Shown: positions 26,521 through 36,394, numbered from the stretch's first letter. The stretch: 43,815 nt of DNA from Tannerella sp. (GCA_031283785.1 JAITBC010000282.1:1-43815), one strand, 5' to 3'. Notes: generated by a model not told the origin, from the sequence alone. Numbers and translations are program-made.

Positions 26521-28428
26521 TCACCACGTAAAAAAATATTTGTATTCCGATTTATTTCCTCGCTGGTCTGTGACTGTGAGTTTTAAGCGATGATAGCCGG
26601 GATGAAGCCGTTCGTCGTCAAAATCGTATGAGAGCGCCGCCTTTTTGCCGTCAAATTCGAATAATGCATATTTGCCGTCGATCTCTCCCCTATACATGGC
26701 AATGCCGCTCATATTGTCGGTTATACGAATTTTGATCTGTTTCCTTTCGTGCCATTTATCAGGGTCGACAGGCGTTATTACCGGAGGAATAGTATCGCAC
26801 ATGACGGCATATGTTCCTAACACGTTTATCTCGGTGTCCATCCATCCGTCGCGGTATGCGCCCCCAATCCATGAAATATTCCCGGTGAGGGTGTTTATGC
26901 GGACTATACCGAGTTGTTCCGTACTTGCATGCTCCGGCATGCGATTCGTATGAATGGATAATTGTGCCGGTTTGTACAGTGGCACCGGCGATTTATGGAG
27001 GGTATGAACCGCCGAATAATAAGGCTGCGAAACGGGAGTATGATAAAGTGGGGACGTATTGGATGAAAGTGCATTACCGCCGGGTAGAGTATCGTACGGG
27101 TCGGAGGATGTATAATGTATATAGACGTTGCTGTACAGGCTGTTGCGCGGTATTGTAAGAGAAATGTTTTTTGAACCGAACACATTGTCGTCGTACCATC
27201 GCGCCGTTTTTGCCCCAACGGTATCGGGAGGTGTGATTTCATGCTTCTTACCTTGTATTTTTATGAGAACGTTGCAGGCGTTGCCATAGAGGTCGGTCAA
27301 TTTTATATTTACGTGATAGATACGTTCTTCGTTGATCGTTATTATCCCGGAATGGCGGCTTGCCGTAAAACGGAGATTGCAGCCGGGTTCAACAAATGTT
27401 TTAATATAAAATGTACGGGAGTTATACCATTCTTCGTAGTCGATGTAACTGTTGATGTATTTTGATTCCTCAAATGAGAATCGGTCGGCATAACTGCGGT
27501 ATGTTTCCACGCTGTCTACTGTTTGCAGGACGTCTTTTATGCCGTAAGAAAAACCGGTCCCGTCCATCCGGTCGACGGCTCTTATTCCCAGTCCGATTTC
27601 ACCCCATGCTTCGACAGTTGTGACGATGAGGGGCTGATCGTTTTTATCAAGTTTAAATTCAATGTTTTGTGTACTGTTACTGCCGTTTACCATACCTTTT
27701 CCTTCGATGGGGTAGATTTTCAGTCCGCGTACCAGCGGTTTGCGCATATCGGGAATGTACGGTTTGTAAAAAACAAGCGGATCGATGGGTTCATTGTTTT
27801 GCATGTCGCGCACTTCAAAATGCAGGTGTGGCCCGCCGGAACTGCCGGAGTTCCCGCTATAACCGATTATTTCACCCTGTTTGACCGGTATAACCTCGGG
27901 ATTGAAATTGAAATCGACGGTATAACTTTCGTTATTATATTGTTTTTCCTTTACGGAATCGGTCAGGCGACGGTTGAAACGTTGCAAATGGCCGTAAACA
28001 GTGATGATACTGTCGTCCGGGTGAGCGATATAGACGGCAAGTCCGTATCCCCACGGACTGACCGATATGCGTTCGACATAACCCCCTCGTACGGCATGTA
28101 GGGCGTGGCCCTCGGAACCGTTTGTTCGTATGTCGATGCCGGCGTGGAAATGATCGGGGCGTAAATCACAAAAAGCCCCGGACAATTGCATCCGGAAGTC
28201 AAAAGGATTCGCCAAATGTAACGTATCCGTCCACGCCGTTAAATTGCCGTTTACGCCGGGATTCGTTCCGGTATCGGTATATGGGGCTCGTGCGGAGAGA
28301 AACCCCGGCAATATGATCGCCGGCAACAGGGAAAACCGGCAACGTAAGCATTTACTCGTATGGAACAATCTCCTGTATCTCATCAACAAAAATGTGATAC
28401 GATGCAATATGTTTGGAAATTTTGACAT
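26521..28428 (-). CDS. M23 family metallopeptidase, exported
   Basis: I start at the ATG at 28428 (MSKFPNILHRITF) and not at 28545, because a -7-like TACTTTCG lies between them (28451-28458); 28383 is another option. The 636-residue protein has an N-terminal hydrophobic export segment (about 35-47) and a LytM/M23 domain near residues 80-200, with zinc ligands in HFHAGIDI and HLHFEV and the intervening GYVERISVSPWGYG and VYGHLQRF. A long C-terminal beta-rich region with Ig-like strands (ITDNMSGIAMYRGEIDGKYA) follows. M23 enzymes cut peptidoglycan cross-bridges or act as regulators; both zinc ligand sets look intact, so this one is probably active in the periplasm. Confidence 0.9.
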   Translation of the reverse strand: MSKFPNILHRITFLLMRYRRLFHTSKCLRCRFSLLPAIILPGFLSARAPYTDTGTNPGVNGNLTAWTDTLHLANPFDFRMQLSGAFCDLRPDHFHAGIDIRTNGSEGHALHAVRGGYVERISVSPWGYGLAVYIAHPDDSIITVYGHLQRFNRRLTDSVKEKQYNNESYTVDFNFNPEVIPVKQGEIIGYSGNSGSSGGPHLHFEVRDMQNNEPIDPLVFYKPYIPDMRKPLVRGLKIYPIEGKGMVNGSNSTQNIEFKLDKNDQPLIVTTVEAWGEIGLGIRAVDRMDGTGFSYGIKDVLQTVDSVETYRSYADRFSFEESKYINSYIDYEEWYNSRTFYIKTFVEPGCNLRFTASRHSGIITINEERIYHVNIKLTDLYGNACNVLIKIQGKKHEITPPDTVGAKTARWYDDNVFGSKNISLTIPRNSLYSNVYIHYTSSDPYDTLPGGNALSSNTSPLYHTPVSQPYYSAVHTLHKSPVPLYKPAQLSIHTNRMPEHASTEQLGIVRINTLTGNISWIGGAYRDGWMDTEINVLGTYAVMCDTIPPVITPVDPDKWHERKQIKIRITDNMSGIAMYRGEIDGKYALFEFDGKKAALSYDFDDERLHPGYHRLKLTVTDQRGNKSEYKYFFTW

Positions 28429-28750
28429 ACTCAGATATTTTAATTTAATGCGAAAGTACGAATTATATTTGGTTAAATCTTTTTTTGAGGTGCTATGAAA
28501 AATAAGATTATCTTTACCGGGTAAAACAAAATCAGAAACCGCCATGGGAAGAAAACGATTATAACGTCCGGGCGCAGAGCAAATAAATACGATGATAAGC
28601 AGTATGCTTGAACCTGCGCATATTTTGATATATGGGGATGCTCATGAATATATAGCGACCTGACGTATATGATCTACGGTAACGGCGGCATGGGTTATCC
28701 GTCGGAATATCACGTGACGGCAACTGTTTAATAATGTCATCTTTTACGTC

Positions 28751-29617
28751 TCATTCCACTTCAATGACCAGATAATTGCTCAAGCTCCAAAATGTTTCCG
28801 GGTTTTTAATTTCTAGTGTAATATTTCCTTCGGTATCTTTGAAGAAATTATAAGATTTTTCAGGATGATTGGTTTTTATTTTCGCTTTCGAAGCATAGAG
28901 CGGTATGGCGGTTGCCTGACGTTTGTCGGCGGCTATGAAGTATTCTTTATTGAACTCCCCCTGTAATGCTTTAGACTTGGAGAATAACCCGCCTCCGATA
29001 AGGATATTCTGTTCTTTCAGTTCCTTTTTGGTCCCGAAACAATAATATACGATATTCAGGGCTTTATCCTGGTCGTCGATGCGTAAGTTTTGGCTTTCAT
29101 TGACTTCTTTGAGCGTTTCCATATCCGAATGAAGCGTTTCTACCTGTTCGGTCAGTTGCGTTATCTGTTTGTTTTTACGCTCTAATTCGGACTGGAATTT
29201 CACTATTTGTCGCGCTTTTTCGTCAATATCTTCGGTCAGGCGGTCGATCGTTTTTTGCAGTGCGGATGAACGGACATTACTTACATCCAGTTTTTTTTGA
29301 AGTTCCGACAGTTGTTGTCTGTTTTTTTTCAGCGTTTCCGCAATTACCGCCATCTCGTTTTTTATCTGTTCGCGTTTTGAACCGGAGAGTTCCGCATCTT
29401 CCTGTATATCAAGAAATTTTTCGGTATTCCGGATGGTTTTAATATCGTCTTCAATCGCGTTTAAGACACTCAACATTTCGTTCATTTCCACCTCGTTTTT
29501 TTTGATATGGAGTTTCAATGAATCGTTTTCTTCCTGAAGTTTCTTATTATCCGAAGAAAACTCCGTGCATGACATAAATAGAATGATGCATGAACATGCG
29601 ACTAAAAATTTTTTCAT
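28751..29617 (-). CDS. Coiled-coil lipoprotein of unknown function
   Basis: The start is MKKFLVACSCIILFMSC (29617), a lipoprotein signal with the acylated cysteine at about residue 17. A coiled coil of about 170 residues (LQEENDSLKLHIKKNEVEM through KNKQITQLTEQVETLHSDM) follows. The C-terminal 90-residue globular domain begins LNIVYYCFGTKKELKEQNIL and contains LEIKNPETFWSLSNYLVIEVE. The N-x-V-Y-Y-x-x-G-T-K-x-E-L stretch is familiar from Bacteroidetes envelope proteins that I cannot assign a role. It is downstream of rsmI with a 39-base spacer and probably expressed with it. Confidence 0.8.
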   Translation of the reverse strand: MKKFLVACSCIILFMSCTEFSSDNKKLQEENDSLKLHIKKNEVEMNEMLSVLNAIEDDIKTIRNTEKFLDIQEDAELSGSKREQIKNEMAVIAETLKKNRQQLSELQKKLDVSNVRSSALQKTIDRLTEDIDEKARQIVKFQSELERKNKQITQLTEQVETLHSDMETLKEVNESQNLRIDDQDKALNIVYYCFGTKKELKEQNILIGGGLFSKSKALQGEFNKEYFIAADKRQATAIPLYASKAKIKTNHPEKSYNFFKDTEGNITLEIKNPETFWSLSNYLVIEVE

Positions 29618-29656
29618 AATTGTTTTTATTATTAAATGGTTCAATTTTTTTTGTTA

Positions 29657-30337
29657 TCATTTCCGGCATTTCTTACCGGCAAGTACGATGACAAATTCGC
29701 CTTTCGGTTCTTCTGTCAAGAAATGGGTTACTACATCTTCAAGACTGCCGCGTATCGTTTCCTCAAAACGTTTTGAGATTTCGCGGGAAACGGAAACCGG
29801 GCGGTCTTTACCACATACGCCGGATAGTTGGACAAGCGTCTTCGGCAATCTGTACGGCGATTCGTAGATGATTGTCGTTCGATCTTCTTCCGCTATCTCA
29901 CAGAGGCGCGTTTGCCGTCCTTTTTTTACCGGCAGGAATCCTTCGAAACAGAACCTGTCGTCCGGAAGAGCGGATACTACTAATGCAGGAACGAAGGCCG
30001 TCGCTCCGGGAAGACATTCCACCTCGATGCCTTTTTGTACACATTCACGCACAAGCAGGAATCCGGGGTCCGAAATAGACGGTGTTCCGGCGTCCGATAC
30101 CAATACGACATTTTCGCCGGCTTCGATACGCTCCGTAATCTGTTCGACCGTTTTGTGTTCGTTGAATTTATGGTGCGACTGCAGCCGGTTTCGGATTCCG
30201 TAATGTTTTAGTAAAACGCTTGTCGTCCGCGTATCTTCGGCTAAGATTAAATCCGCTTCTTTTAGTATACGGATAGCCCTGAGTGTGATATCTTCAAGGT
30301 TTCCTACCGGCGTGGGGACAACAATAAGTTTTGCCAT
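29657..30337 (-). CDS. rsmI: 16S rRNA 2'-O-ribose C1402 methyltransferase RsmI
   Basis: The 226-residue protein begins with the RsmI signature (IVVPTPVGNLEDITLRA), followed by ILAEDTRTTSVLLKHYGI, LVSDAGTPSISDPGFLLVRE and LPGATAFVPALVVSALP. These SAM-binding segments define the tetrapyrrole-methylase fold of this family. It methylates the 2'-OH of C1402 in the 16S rRNA decoding centre. The protein is about 50 residues shorter than E. coli RsmI, as usual in Bacteroidetes, which lack the C-terminal domain. It begins 2 bases after the stop of the preceding gene. Confidence 0.96.
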   Translation of the reverse strand: MAKLIVVPTPVGNLEDITLRAIRILKEADLILAEDTRTTSVLLKHYGIRNRLQSHHKFNEHKTVEQITERIEAGENVVLVSDAGTPSISDPGFLLVRECVQKGIEVECLPGATAFVPALVVSALPDDRFCFEGFLPVKKGRQTRLCEIAEEDRTTIIYESPYRLPKTLVQLSGVCGKDRPVSVSREISKRFEETIRGSLEDVVTHFLTEEPKGEFVIVLAGKKCRK

Positions 30338-30339
30338 TG

Positions 30340-31248
30340 TTACAGAAATCTCATTTCTAATATTTTGATAAAATCTTTAACGGTAGGATTACTGAAATCC
30401 CAATGTAACTTTTCATCCAGAAAGCGGATGGATTCTTTGTATGATTCCTTGCCGTTAAGCACCGAAATCACTTTATTCATGATTTCTTCATCTCCTCCGA
30501 ACAGTTCGCGGCGATATCGGAAGCGGTCGTTCAAGCTGAACGCCCGGCGCAGATCCGATAAAGACCTTTTTTCTATCGCCTCGTTTAAAGACGGGGGAGG
30601 AGGGACGTTTTTCGCCGTAACAGCGTTGCTTTTCGCCGTAACAGCATTCGGTGTCGTGATATTCCGGCTTCCGGCTTCCGGCGTGTTGTTTTTTCCTACA
30701 CTTATTCCTTGAAGCGATAGAATTACCTCGATCTCGTTGTTCTCCGGCGTGTGAATTTTTTCCGCATCCTCTTTGGCAACCGCCGGGGATATTCCCGTCG
30801 GATTTTCCTCGATCGTTACAGGCCTTGTAATCGTAGATTCCCCTGTCGTTTTTGCAGTTTCAAAGACAGGCGGAGGATTGGGTATGGGCCTTGCGGGCCT
30901 CTTTGTCGTAGAGAATTTTACGGGTGGCGCCTCGACAGGATCGTCTGTTATCTTGACGGTTGGATTTCCGTGTGCATCCGGCGAGACGGCAGGAGTAACG
31001 CCTTCAATATTCCGCATTTGCCGGTGTATGGATAATATTAAAGCCTGATGTTTTTTCATCTGTGCGGCAAACATCTCAACCTGGTCCGCTTCGAGCATAT
31101 GGAAATCACTTTGTATTTTTTGCATTAAATCAAATGCCCGACTGAAGAAAGATACCGGATATATTTCGGAATCTTTCATGCTGTTTGTCAGATCGCACAG
31201 TATCTGAACGTTAGATAATATCTGTTGTAGTCTATCATTATTCGTCAT
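30340..31248 (-). CDS. Conserved Bacteroidales protein upstream of rsmI, unknown function
   Basis: The 302-residue protein has two conserved ends and a disordered middle. The N-terminal 90 residues are helical (ILSNVQILCDLTNSMKDSEI then HQALILSIHRQMRNIEG). Residues 95-215 are Pro/Thr/Lys-rich and low in complexity, including a duplicated NAVTAKS/NAVTAKN. The C-terminal 80 residues (SLNEAIEKRSLSDLRRAFSL then NDRFRYRRELFGGDEEIMNK) are the best-conserved part in Bacteroidales. No signal peptide is present. It is cotranscribed with rsmI; a role in RNA or translation is only a guess from that. Confidence 0.75.
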   Translation of the reverse strand: MTNNDRLQQILSNVQILCDLTNSMKDSEIYPVSFFSRAFDLMQKIQSDFHMLEADQVEMFAAQMKKHQALILSIHRQMRNIEGVTPAVSPDAHGNPTVKITDDPVEAPPVKFSTTKRPARPIPNPPPVFETAKTTGESTITRPVTIEENPTGISPAVAKEDAEKIHTPENNEIEVILSLQGISVGKNNTPEAGSRNITTPNAVTAKSNAVTAKNVPPPPSLNEAIEKRSLSDLRRAFSLNDRFRYRRELFGGDEEIMNKVISVLNGKESYKESIRFLDEKLHWDFSNPTVKDFIKILEMRFL

Positions 31249-31299
31249 AATCCTATAATATTAAAAATAATAAGATGTTGTGCACGATGCAGTTAGCGG

Positions 31300-31307
31300 C
31301 AAAGATA
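31300..31307 (-). promoter_or_regulatory. -7 box of the rsmI operon
   Basis: The minus strand reads TATCTTTG 52 bases before the ATG at 31248. The -33 region is AT-rich without a clear TTTG. Confidence 0.5.
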
Positions 31308-31344
31308 TAATTTATTTTTATAAAATACGAAGTATTAGTCATAA

Positions 31345-32766
31345 TTAATGGTTAATGATTTCACACAGTCTCCAGTTGACAAGGTAAAGACGTACGGTAG
31401 CGCGTGTAAAAGCTGTGTAAAGCCATCTGTAGAAGTCTTCTCCCAGAAGGTCTTTCGTCACATATCCTGCATCCAGGAATACGTTGCTCCATTGTCCTCC
31501 CTGCGCTTTGTGGCAGGTGACGGCATAGGCATACTTCACCTGTACGGCGTTGAAATAAGGGTCTTCTTTAATTTTTCTCATGCGTTCGGATTTGATGCGT
31601 ATATCCGCGTAATCTTCGGCTACGGACAAAAACAGTTTGTTGCTCAGTTCTTCGGGCAACGCCGGGGAAGGGCATTGAAGCGTATCCAGCAGTATTTTAA
31701 GTTCCATTTCCGTATCATAATCGTCGAAACGCGCCAGCACGTTACAAAATCGGGAGCCGTGTTTTTCTTCCGTATACCTCACGCGTAGCACCTGTATTGT
31801 TTCTCCGTTTGCAATAAAATCAAACTCCTGAAGCGCTTTACCCAGGGAGTAATTGTTTTTGACGACCATCAGCCGTTCTCCCGGCAATATTTCTTCTTCG
31901 TAACAGAGGATGCGGTTTCTTATGCCGTTGTTATAGATATTGGCATTTTTATTTGAACGGCATATGATCATTGTATCGTCGATGCCGTCGCGTCGGTATG
32001 CCGATGATAATTCTTCGATTAATTCGCTGCCGTCGATTTTCTTTATATCGGCGAATCGCTCCGTCAGGATTTCAGGATATATGCCGATATTTCCGTTACG
32101 CAGGGCTTCCCGTATATTTGTTGCGTTAAAGAGTATGCCTGAATCGTGGCATTGGCGGACGACTTGTGTAAGCTGTATTTCGGTGACATGCAGGTTGTAT
32201 CGCATAAGATACCCGGCGTTCAGCGCCGGACTGTAAGCGAGGGATACCGGTGGAAGCTGTGCGGAATCTCCCATAAGTATAAGTCGGCAGTTATCGCCGC
32301 TATATATATAATGTATAAGGTCGTCGAGCAGACGCCCGCTACCGAAAACGGAAGTTCCTGTCTCCCCGTTCGATATCATGGAAGCCTCGTCAACGATAAA
32401 AACAGTATCTTTATGAAGGTTTTCCGTGAGTGTGAAGTTGGAAAAGTCGTTGGAGAAACTCTTTTGGCGGTATATCTTTTTATGTATAGTGAATGCACTG
32501 TGACGGGCGTATCCGGAAAATACTTTAGCCGCCCTGCCCGTGGGCGCCAGGAGGATGGTTTTTTGCTGCAGCGAGGACATCATCTTTACTGTTGCGCCCA
32601 GCATGGTCGTCTTTCCTGTCCCGGCATATCCTTTCAACAACAAAAGCCTGCCGCTGTCGCGTGAAACAAGGAATTCCGACAGTGTTTGCAGCGCCGAAGA
32701 TTGTCCGGACGTAGGTTCAAAAGGGAAAAAATCCAATATCTTTTTCAGCACAAAATTATTTATCAT
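31345..32766 (-). CDS. RecD-like ATP-dependent DNA helicase
   Basis: The start is taken at MINNFVLKKILDFFPF (32766); the frame extends upstream but that part overlaps the neighbouring promoter. The 473-residue protein is a superfamily 1B helicase: Walker A KGYAGTGKTTML (about 40-50), DEAS box FIVDEASMIS, GDSAQLPPVSL, then a C-terminal lobe with YAYAVTCHKAQGGQWSNVF and the arginine motif WLYTAFTRAT. It lacks the RecD2 N-terminal helix-hairpin domains. Such stand-alone RecD-like enzymes unwind 5'-3' in repair. It is divergent from the membrane-anchored protein at 32867. Confidence 0.92.
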   Translation of the reverse strand: MINNFVLKKILDFFPFEPTSGQSSALQTLSEFLVSRDSGRLLLLKGYAGTGKTTMLGATVKMMSSLQQKTILLAPTGRAAKVFSGYARHSAFTIHKKIYRQKSFSNDFSNFTLTENLHKDTVFIVDEASMISNGETGTSVFGSGRLLDDLIHYIYSGDNCRLILMGDSAQLPPVSLAYSPALNAGYLMRYNLHVTEIQLTQVVRQCHDSGILFNATNIREALRNGNIGIYPEILTERFADIKKIDGSELIEELSSAYRRDGIDDTMIICRSNKNANIYNNGIRNRILCYEEEILPGERLMVVKNNYSLGKALQEFDFIANGETIQVLRVRYTEEKHGSRFCNVLARFDDYDTEMELKILLDTLQCPSPALPEELSNKLFLSVAEDYADIRIKSERMRKIKEDPYFNAVQVKYAYAVTCHKAQGGQWSNVFLDAGYVTKDLLGEDFYRWLYTAFTRATVRLYLVNWRLCEIINH

Positions 32767-32819
32767 AGAAAAAATGAAATTATTTTGGCGATAAAGATAG
32801 TTATTAAAATATTCTTTTT

Positions 32820-32827
32820 TATATTTG
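32820..32827 (+). promoter_or_regulatory. -7 box of the 32867-34867 gene cluster
   Basis: TATATTTG matches TAnnTTTG and lies 39 bases before the ATG at 32867. The -33 element is not clear. Confidence 0.5.
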
Positions 32828-32866
32828 CAGAGTGAAATAAATAAAGGAAAACAATATAAAATTATT

Positions 32867-33502
32867 ATGAAACTTGTACTTAAATTTTTACTGGTAGTAG
32901 CTATTGTAGCTCTCATTTACATGTGTGTGCAAAGTATTATGACGCCGATTGACTTTGAAAAACAACAGAAGATCCGCGAGAATGCGATCGTGGAGCGTTT
33001 AATTGATATCCGTGATGCTCAGATCGGCTATAAGAATGCAAATGGTATTTATGCGGCTAATTTTGGGGAACTTCAGCGGTTCCTTAATGAAGTGAAGATC
33101 CCTTTCATCATTAAAGAAGGGGAGTTGACTGACGATCAACTGAAAGAAGGCTTGACCGAACAGGAAGCAGTTAAGAAGGGGATTATCAGGCGTGATACGA
33201 ACTGGGTATTAGCGAAAGATACGCTTCTCGGTCGGAACTATGACGTGGCGTTGATCGGCAAAGTGCCGGGATTTGAAGATCATGCGTTTTTGCTTGATAC
33301 GGCAACGTTGACGTCTACATCCGGTTATACGGTGCCTGTGTTTGAGTGTGCCGTGCCTTACGACGTTTATCTTAACGATCTCGACAAGCAATTGCTTTTT
33401 AATCTGAAAGATAAAGGCACGAAGTTGAACCGTTATCTTGGACTTCGCATAGGTTCTGTTAAGGAGATCAACAATAACGCGGGAAATTGGGAGCAATTTT
33501 AG
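32867..33502 (+). CDS. Membrane-anchored protein of unknown function
   Basis: The start is MKLVLKFLLVVAIVALIYM (32867), because codons upstream overlap the promoter. The 211-residue protein has one N-terminal membrane helix (about 4-24) and a globular domain outside the cytoplasm. RENAIVERLIDIRDAQIGYK followed by NGIYAANFGELQRFLN looks like the start of a pilin-type or type II secretion pseudopilin-like helix and strand, but there is no prepilin cleavage motif. The gene heads the cluster with the DUF3822-type gene and rsmD, 10 bases before the former. Function unknown. Confidence 0.8.
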   Translation: MKLVLKFLLVVAIVALIYMCVQSIMTPIDFEKQQKIRENAIVERLIDIRDAQIGYKNANGIYAANFGELQRFLNEVKIPFIIKEGELTDDQLKEGLTEQEAVKKGIIRRDTNWVLAKDTLLGRNYDVALIGKVPGFEDHAFLLDTATLTSTSGYTVPVFECAVPYDVYLNDLDKQLLFNLKDKGTKLNRYLGLRIGSVKEINNNAGNWEQF

Positions 33503-33512
33503 ACAGAATACC

Positions 33513-34340
33513 ATGATGATACGTGTTCCTGACACGCTGGATGTTAATAATTCGGAAAACTATGATGTATCCATCCGGCTATGGCCGGATGGACTTTCTT
33601 TTTCCGGTTATATTCCTTCGGAAAGAGACAGTTTTTTTACGGATACTGTTGCCTTTAATAAGGATGTGCCGTTGGTAGAATCGCTGAAAGAGATATTTTT
33701 TAATAACGAATGTTTGTCATACATATATCGTTCGTTGCATGTAATTTTCGTTTCGGGGAAGTATACGTTAGTTCCCGACAGTGTTTTTATCGAAAAAAAT
33801 AAAGAAGCGCTTTTCCATTTTTGTTTTCAGGCCGACAAAGATTCGAAGGTATTGTTTCAACCTCTGAAGCAATTCGGGTCATTCTTATTATACAGTATGG
33901 ATAATGAGGTTTATGAATTCATGATCCGCTCCCTCGTCAATCCTCAGTTTATCCATTTCTTATCGCCAATGCTGTCGGTGTGGCGGAAGCAGAGCATTGC
34001 CTGTTATCCTAAACGGATATACGTCGTCATACATGATGCGATGCTGGATATCGTATGTTTCGTACAGGGAGAGATGTTGTTCGTCAATTCTTTTTCGTAT
34101 GAAACCGAAAGTGACATTGTATATTTTATTATGTACGTATGCAAACAGCTTTCATTGAATCAGTTTGAAGATTATGTCTCTTTTTGTGGCGACAAAATGA
34201 TGTGCCGGAAGGTTATGTCGGTCGTCAGGAATTATATAGCGCATGTCGATATCGTATCTCCTAAAATCAAGCAATATCAGGTCGCACTCGACCGGGATGT
34301 TCACGTGGATGTAATAACTTTGGTTGAATGCGGATTATAA
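33513..34340 (+). CDS. DUF3822 family protein
   Basis: The 275-residue protein is recognised mainly by context and shape: in Bacteroidales a DUF3822 gene regularly precedes rsmD and overlaps it. VSIRLWPDGLSFSGYIPSE at the N-terminus and a late Y-x-MYVCKQLSLNQFEDYVSF segment fit that family, which has an actin/ASKHA-like fold and no proven function. There is no signal peptide or membrane helix. Its last 13 bases overlap the start of rsmD, implying translational coupling and perhaps a link to ribosome maturation. Confidence 0.82.
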   Translation: MMIRVPDTLDVNNSENYDVSIRLWPDGLSFSGYIPSERDSFFTDTVAFNKDVPLVESLKEIFFNNECLSYIYRSLHVIFVSGKYTLVPDSVFIEKNKEALFHFCFQADKDSKVLFQPLKQFGSFLLYSMDNEVYEFMIRSLVNPQFIHFLSPMLSVWRKQSIACYPKRIYVVIHDAMLDIVCFVQGEMLFVNSFSYETESDIVYFIMYVCKQLSLNQFEDYVSFCGDKMMCRKVMSVVRNYIAHVDIVSPKIKQYQVALDRDVHVDVITLVECGL

Positions 34341-34867
34341 GCGGTATATACGGTCATCGCAGGTTTCAGGTCCCGTCGTCGTTTAAAGCCCGCCCTACAA
34401 CGGATTTTGCGAAAGAAAGTTTATTTAACGTACTGTCTAATCTTATTCAATGGGATGGTTTGGATGCACTTGATTTGTTTGCCGGTACGGGTAGTATTTC
34501 GTTCGAAATGCTTTCACGCGGATGCCGTTCGGTAATGACAGTGGAGCATGACCGATTCCATGCAGCGTTTATTGATAAAGTGCGTAAGACGTTAAACGCT
34601 AACGATATATCTCTTGTTTGCGGAGATGCGATGCGTGTCCTGAATGTTGCGAAAGAAAAATCTTTTGATTTCGTATTTGCTGATCCGCCGTATACCTTTG
34701 CATTGTTACCGGATATTCCGCGTATCGTTATCGAAAAAAATATCCTGCGGGATGGGGGAATATTGGTGTTGGAGCACTCGAAAGGGAACGATTTTTCGGA
34801 TATCCCTTTTTTCAGTCAGCGCCGCGTTTACGGAGCGGTGAATTTCAGTATTTTTATTAAGCCGTAA
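34328..34867 (+). CDS. rsmD: 16S rRNA G966 N2-methyltransferase RsmD
   Basis: The 179-residue protein opens MRIISGIYGHRRFQVP and has the RsmD hallmarks: RPTTDFAKESLFNVL, the SAM-binding DLFAGTGSISFEMLSRG, and the catalytic motif ADPPYTF. It methylates N2 of G966 of 16S rRNA during 30S assembly. The length is usual. Its ATG lies inside the end of the preceding DUF3822-type gene (13-base overlap), and its stop is 56 bases from the convergent cls stop. Confidence 0.95.
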   Translation: MRIISGIYGHRRFQVPSSFKARPTTDFAKESLFNVLSNLIQWDGLDALDLFAGTGSISFEMLSRGCRSVMTVEHDRFHAAFIDKVRKTLNANDISLVCGDAMRVLNVAKEKSFDFVFADPPYTFALLPDIPRIVIEKNILRDGGILVLEHSKGNDFSDIPFFSQRRVYGAVNFSIFIKP

Positions 34868-34922
34868 CCTTTATCGTGGAAGCGGTCAGCCGGGGTCTCT
34901 CATATCAGCCGGATTTTGTCCG

Positions 34923-36356
34923 TCACAAGAGCGGTGCGAACAGCCGCATGAACGATTCGGCGAGACGCCGGGTTATAGGTCGTTTACGCCATTCGGCGTA
35001 CGTAATTTCCCTGCAGTCATGGATATCCTGCCGGAATATCTCCTTCATTTTTACTGCAAAATCTTTTTGATATACAAACGCGTTTATTTCAAAATTATGT
35101 TCAAAACTGCGGAAGTCGAAGTTGGCAGAGCCAAAACAGGTCAGCATGTCGTCGGTCAGCAGCAATTTGGAATGAAGGAACCCTTTTTCGTACAAATATA
35201 CTTTAACTCCCGATTCGAGCATTTTATTCACATACGAGAACGTTGCCATCCGGGCGGATCGCGTATCCGAACGTTGCGGAATCATCAGGCGTACGTCGAC
35301 GCCTCCGAGGGCGGCCATCTGAAGCGTCAGATTGAGGGCTTCGGTAGGAAGGAAATAGGGGGTCTGAATGTAAATGTATTTTTTTGCATTAGAGATGCAA
35401 AAGATGAAAGCTTGCATCAGGCTCTGCCATTGGTTTGTCGGCCCGCTCATGACTATCTGCATCTTCATGTCCGAACATGTTTCTGTCCCGGGATAAAATT
35501 CCTTTCCCTTAATTAGTTGATTACTTGAAGAATACCAGTCTATCAGGAAAGATGACTGCAACCCGTATACGCCTGGCCCCGTAATTCTGAAATGAGTGTC
35601 GCGCCAGGGGCCTAACTTGTTGCCTTCATAATAACGGTCGGCGATGTTCATCCCTCCCATATAGCCGATCTTACCGTCTATGACCACGATTTTGCGGTGA
35701 TTACGGTAGTTGACTTTGCTTGTAAGGAGCGGGAAAACTACTTTAAGGAAGGAATATATTTCGATACCTTCTTTTTTCATTTCTTCAAAAAAACGTTTTT
35801 TTGTATCCCAACAGCCGACGTCATCGTATAATATGCGTATCTTGACGCCTTCACGTGCTTTTGCAATAAGGATGTCCCTGACCTTATTGCCGATTTTGTC
35901 GTCGTTAAATATATAGTATTGGAAATGGACGTAATGTTGTGCATGGCGAAGATCTTCCAGCAATGCACCGAATTTGTCTTTTCCACGAGTATATACGGAG
36001 ATATTGCTTCCGCAGAAGATCGCCGAGTAGTTGCTTTTGCTTAACAGTTGCGCCAAAGGGAGATAATGCGGCGGTACTTTACCAAGGTTATTCGGTAACC
36101 GGTATACGGGTACCTGTTTCATAAACCGCCTGTAAATTCTGCGGGAAATGATGCGCAAGCGGTGGTTGCTGCCTCCGAAAAAGTAGTAAACGATCAATCC
36201 TATAGCGGGTATGAAGATCAGTACGATAACCCAGGGGATGGTTTTAAGAGGGTTACGGTTTTCCAGCAGGATAAGTGACACTAATCCTATAATGGTAATG
36301 GTGTATATGATGAATATCGAACCTAAAACCGTTGAAAAACCTATATCTTCATTCAT
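34923..36356 (-). CDS. cls: Cardiolipin synthase
   Basis: The 477-residue protein has two N-terminal membrane helices (about 8-30 and 38-60) and two phospholipase D domains, each with an HKD motif: HRKIVVIDGKIGYMGG (about 220-235) and HSKLLLTDDMLTCFGSAN (about 395-412). It joins two phosphatidylglycerols (or a phosphatidylglycerol and another lipid) to make cardiolipin at the inner membrane. Both HKD motifs are intact and length is standard. A TATATTTG -7 box lies upstream. Past its start begins the decayed region that leads to the CRISPR locus. Confidence 0.95.
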   Translation of the reverse strand: MNEDIGFSTVLGSIFIIYTITIIGLVSLILLENRNPLKTIPWVIVLIFIPAIGLIVYYFFGGSNHRLRIISRRIYRRFMKQVPVYRLPNNLGKVPPHYLPLAQLLSKSNYSAIFCGSNISVYTRGKDKFGALLEDLRHAQHYVHFQYYIFNDDKIGNKVRDILIAKAREGVKIRILYDDVGCWDTKKRFFEEMKKEGIEIYSFLKVVFPLLTSKVNYRNHRKIVVIDGKIGYMGGMNIADRYYEGNKLGPWRDTHFRITGPGVYGLQSSFLIDWYSSSNQLIKGKEFYPGTETCSDMKMQIVMSGPTNQWQSLMQAFIFCISNAKKYIYIQTPYFLPTEALNLTLQMAALGGVDVRLMIPQRSDTRSARMATFSYVNKMLESGVKVYLYEKGFLHSKLLLTDDMLTCFGSANFDFRSFEHNFEINAFVYQKDFAVKMKEIFRQDIHDCREITYAEWRKRPITRRLAESFMRLFAPLL

Positions 36357-36386
36357 TGTATATCAATTACTGGTAAAACCTCACGA

Positions 36387-36394
36387 CAAATATA
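36387..36394 (-). promoter_or_regulatory. -7 box of cls
   Basis: Minus-strand TATATTTG lies 31 bases before the cls ATG, with a weak TTTA element 21 bases further upstream. Confidence 0.55.
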